Source of the DNA: Plantactinospora soyae
GTDB lineage: Bacteria > Actinomycetota > Actinomycetes > Mycobacteriales > Micromonosporaceae
Assembly (NCBI RefSeq): GCF_014874095.1
Contig: NZ_JADBEB010000001.1
Coordinates: forward strand, 5,766,001-5,830,000
DNA: 64,000 bases
Reading direction: 5' to 3'
In this document: piece after piece, positions 61,334-64,000 of the stretch
Layout: every line of letters begins with the position of its first letter
Position numbering within the stretch: position 1 is the stretch's first letter
Notes under the pieces: model-generated
The model's database searches: none
The model's input: the letters and a program-made list of their open reading frames with translations, nothing else
Told to the model about the DNA's origin: nothing
Made by a program: the position numbers and the translations under genes

Positions 61334-63931
61334 ATGATCGAGCAGTACGTCCTGGATCTCCAAGAGGTCGACCCGACGCAGATCGCGGTCGTCGGCGGCA
61401 AGGGCGCGCACCTGGGCGGGCTGTCGCGGATCGAAGGCGTCCGGGTGCCGGCCGGCTTCTGCGTGACGACGGACGCCTTCCGGCGGATCATGGCGGAAGC
61501 GCCGGGGATCGACGATCGGCTCGATCAGCTGTCGCGGCTGAACCCGGACGACCGGGAGGCGATCCACGGGCTCAGCGCGGAGATCCGCCGGACCATCGAA
61601 GGGATCGCCATCCCGGGCAATCTCGCGGCGGCGATCACCCATGCGCTCGCCCGGTCCGGCGAGCAGGCCGGCTACGCCGTCCGATCCAGCGCGACGGCGG
61701 AGGACCTGCCGACGGCCTCCTTCGCCGGCCAGCAGGACACCTACCTGAACGTCATCGGGCCGGCAGCGATCCTCCAGCACGTCAGCCGGTGCTGGGCCTC
61801 GCTGTTCACCGAGCGGGCCGTGACCTACCGCCAGCGCAACGGCATCGACCACCGTACGGTCCAGATGGCCGTGGTCGTGCAGCAGATGGTCTTCCCGGAC
61901 GCGGCCGGCATCCTGTTCACGGCCGACCCCGTCACCGGCAACCGGAAGGTGTCCACCGTGGACGCCGGCTTCGGCCTCGGCGAGGCCCTGGTCTCCGGCC
62001 TGGTGAACCCGGACGTCTTCAAGGTGCGCGACGACGGAATCCTCGCCAAACAGCTCGCCGCCAAACACCTCGCCATCCACGCCCTGCCGGCCGGCGGTAC
62101 GCAGGAGGTGGCGATCGACCCGCGGCGGCAGGAGCAGCCGGCGTTGACGGACGCGCAGGTCGTACGGCTCGTGCGGCTCGGGCGGCGGATCGAAGCGCAC
62201 TTCGGCCGCCCGCAGGACATCGAATGGTGCCGGGTCGACGAGGACTTCCAGATCGTCCAGAGCCGGCCGATCACCACGCTGTTCCCCATCCCCGAGACCG
62301 GTGACGCGGAGAATCACCTCTACGTCTCCGTCGGCCACCAACAGATGATGACCGACCCCATGAAGCCCCTGGGCATCTCCATGTGGCAGCTGACGGCCAT
62401 GGCGCCGATGCACGAGGCGGGTGGGCGGCTCTTCGTCGACGCCATCCGGGCCCTGGCCTCGCCGGCCGGCCGCGCCGGCTTCCTGGAGATGGTGGGAAGA
62501 TCCGATCCGCTGACCCGGGACGCGCTGGAGACCGTACTCGAGCGCGGCGACTTCGTACCGTCGCTTCCGGACGCGGGTCCCGGCAGGCCGCCGACCAGCG
62601 GCGCGTCCACCCCGATCGAGACCGACCCGGCCATCGTCACCGAGCTGATCGCGCGCAGCGAGGCGTCCATCGCCGCCCTCCGGCGGGACATCGCGACGTT
62701 GACCGGACCGGCGCTGTTCGACTTCCTGCTGGAGGCGTTCCAGGAGCAGAAACGAATCCTCGGTGAGCCGCTGAACTCGCAGGCGATCATGGCGGGGATG
62801 GAGGCCACCTGGTGGCTCAACGACCAGTTGCAGGAGTGGCTGGGCGAGAAGAACGCGGCCGACACGCTCACGCTGTCCGCCCCCGACAACGTCACCTCGG
62901 AGATGGGACTGGCGCTGCTCGACGTCGCGGACGTGATCCGCCCGCATCCGGAGGTGGTGGCGTTCCTGCGGGGCGTCGCGGACGAGAGCTTCCTGGACGA
63001 ACTGCCGAAGGTCGCGGGCGGGACCGAGGCGCGCGACGCCATCGAGGCATACCTCGACCAGTACGGCATGCGCTGCGCCGGCGAGATCGACATCACGAGG
63101 CCGCGCTGGAGCGAACGCCCCAGCACGCTGGTGCCCCTGATCCTCGACAACGTCCGGAACTTCGAGCCGGGCGCCGCGCAGCGGCGCTTCGCGCAGGGGC
63201 GGCAGGAGGCGCAGCGGATGGAACAGGACGTGCTGTCACGCCTGCGGGTCCTGCCGGACGGGGAGCGGAAAGCCGACGAGACCAAGCGGATGATCGATCG
63301 GGTCCGGACCTTCATCGGGTACCGGGAGTACCCGAAGTACGGCATCGTCAGCCGCTATTTCGTCTACAAGCAGGCCCTGCTGGCAGAGGCCGAGCGCCTC
63401 GTGCGGGCCAACGTGCTCCCGGACAAGGAGGACATCTTCTACCTCACGTTCCAGGAACTGCACGACGTCGTGCGCGCGAACCAGGTGGATGACCGGCTCG
63501 TCCAGCGGCGCAGGGAAGCGTTCCGGTCGTACCACGGGCTCACGGTGCCCCGGGTGCTCACCTCGGATGGCGAGGCCCTCACCGGGGCGTACCGGCGCGA
63601 CGACGTGCCGGCCGGTGCCCTGATCGGCCTACCAGTCTCCGCCGGGACCGTCGAGGGGAGGGCGCGGGTCATCCTCGACATGGCGGAGGCCGATCTCGAG
63701 GCGGGCGACATCCTGGTCACGGCCTACACCGACCCCAGTTGGTCGCCCCTGTTCGTCGCGATCGCGGGCCTGGTGACGGAGGTGGGAGGCCTGATGACCC
63801 ATGGCGCGGTGATCGCCCGGGAGTACGGCCTGCCGGCCGTCGTGAGCGTGCAGCAGGCCACCCGGCTGATCCGGGACGGTCAGCGGATCCGCGTACACGG
63901 AACCGACGGGTACGTCGAGATCCTGTCCTGA
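61334..63931 (+). CDS. rph: Rifampin phosphotransferase
   Basis: 865 residues from ATG 61334 with GGAGGTG upstream. Same architecture and length as characterised RPH: ATP-grasp domain (about 1-315: VVGGKGAHLGGLSRI, GYAVRSSATAEDLPTASFAGQQDTY), a rifampin-binding domain (about 330-750: MKPLGISMWQL and following helices) and a PEP-synthase-like His domain at the end. Catalytic His823 lies in GGLMTHGAVIAREYGLPAVV. The enzyme transfers the beta-phosphate of ATP to the C21 hydroxyl of rifampin and inactivates it. A RAE upstream supports the identification and implies induction by rifamycins. Confidence 0.95.
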   Translation: MIEQYVLDLQEVDPTQIAVVGGKGAHLGGLSRIEGVRVPAGFCVTTDAFRRIMAEAPGIDDRLDQLSRLNPDDREAIHGLSAEIRRTIEGIAIPGNLAAAITHALARSGEQAGYAVRSSATAEDLPTASFAGQQDTYLNVIGPAAILQHVSRCWASLFTERAVTYRQRNGIDHRTVQMAVVVQQMVFPDAAGILFTADPVTGNRKVSTVDAGFGLGEALVSGLVNPDVFKVRDDGILAKQLAAKHLAIHALPAGGTQEVAIDPRRQEQPALTDAQVVRLVRLGRRIEAHFGRPQDIEWCRVDEDFQIVQSRPITTLFPIPETGDAENHLYVSVGHQQMMTDPMKPLGISMWQLTAMAPMHEAGGRLFVDAIRALASPAGRAGFLEMVGRSDPLTRDALETVLERGDFVPSLPDAGPGRPPTSGASTPIETDPAIVTELIARSEASIAALRRDIATLTGPALFDFLLEAFQEQKRILGEPLNSQAIMAGMEATWWLNDQLQEWLGEKNAADTLTLSAPDNVTSEMGLALLDVADVIRPHPEVVAFLRGVADESFLDELPKVAGGTEARDAIEAYLDQYGMRCAGEIDITRPRWSERPSTLVPLILDNVRNFEPGAAQRRFAQGRQEAQRMEQDVLSRLRVLPDGERKADETKRMIDRVRTFIGYREYPKYGIVSRYFVYKQALLAEAERLVRANVLPDKEDIFYLTFQELHDVVRANQVDDRLVQRRREAFRSYHGLTVPRVLTSDGEALTGAYRRDDVPAGALIGLPVSAGTVEGRARVILDMAEADLEAGDILVTAYTDPSWSPLFVAIAGLVTEVGGLMTHGAVIAREYGLPAVVSVQQATRLIRDGQRIRVHGTDGYVEILS

Positions 63932-64000
63932 CCGACCAGACAGGGAAGGCCCGTCGACGCGTACGGCGAGGGGTCGAATGTCGTGGAAGGTGAGCTCCGA

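Noticed and set aside
59692-62304. 870-codon plus-strand frame across phoD-downstream genes and rph
   Set aside because: Overlaps the hydrolase and the first third of rph in another frame and has no protein-like composition or motif.
1-64000. tRNA, rRNA, CRISPR, IS element, integrase or prophage genes
   Set aside because: None of their conserved features (cloverleaf, repeat-spacer array, DDE or tyrosine recombinase motifs, terminal inverted repeats with target duplication) was seen.

Overview
The window is a chromosomal segment from a high-GC, mycelial-type actinomycete. Very high third-position GC, GTG/TTG starts, many secreted polysaccharide-active enzymes, a SARP/AfsR-type regulator, ECF41 and ECF42 sigma factors and a rifamycin phosphotransferase with its inducible element all fit Micromonosporaceae (Micromonospora or a close relative). 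No rRNA or tRNA gene is present, so the genus is inference. I saw no insertion sequence, integrase, prophage module or CRISPR array. The segment reads as ordinary but accessory-rich chromosome built from many short, independently regulated transcription units.

Layout. 1-2.4 kb: end of a heterodimeric ABC exporter pair (IrtAB/YbtPQ-like). 2.5-5.3 kb: CopC-type copper protein, a GNAT and a DUF2786 protein. 5.4-8.0 kb: glutamate-type amino-acid ABC importer. 8.2-13.6 kb: secreted GH19 chitinase, a metalloprotease remnant, PIG-L deacetylase, APH-like kinase, RibD-C reductase and a frameshifted lipoprotein serpin. 13.7-18.0 kb: secreted M14 carboxypeptidase and a divergent MocR-type regulator. 18.1-22.3 kb: NarL-type two-component system divergent from an MMPL pump. 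22.5-28.9 kb: plant/fungal polysaccharide island (GH30 galactanase-like enzyme, PL11 rhamnogalacturonan lyase, AA10 LPMO). 29.2-31.4 kb: HxlR-peroxiredoxin fusion divergent from an MFS pump. 31.5-35.6 kb: FAD oxidoreductase, CBM13-GH43 enzyme and a LamG-like secreted protein. 35.8-39.1 kb: methyltransferase / XRE-cupin pair, then an ECF41 sigma gene divergent from wrbA. 39.1-44.9 kb: AfsR-like SARP divergent from two secreted-protein genes. 45-49.7 kb: two methyltransferases, a double Lrp regulator and an EmrB-type pump. 49.9-51.7 kb: CBM2 protein with an unassigned catalytic-looking domain. 52-54.7 kb: GNAT, then the DGPF/ECF42 pair. 54.6-57.4 kb: ArsR regulator divergent from RibD-C and questin-oxidase-like genes. 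57.7-63.9 kb: PhoD, a small secreted protein, an alpha/beta hydrolase, and rph behind a RAE.

The most informative layer is regulatory. (1) The ECF41 gene and wrbA are driven by two back-to-back copies of the same CCTCACA-N16-CGTC promoter. (2) Upstream of each of the two secreted-protein genes beside the SARP lies the same three-part GCAAG repeat (spacings 11 and 13), which suggests a SARP regulon made of a trypsin-like protease and an unknown extracellular protein. (3) A 19-bp inverted repeat matching the rifamycin-associated element precedes rph. (4) Carbohydrate genes carry separate LacI- or ROK-like operators. (5) An ArsR palindrome and an XRE palindrome sit in their divergent promoter regions. 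All functional assignments are from motifs and family knowledge; no database search was possible.
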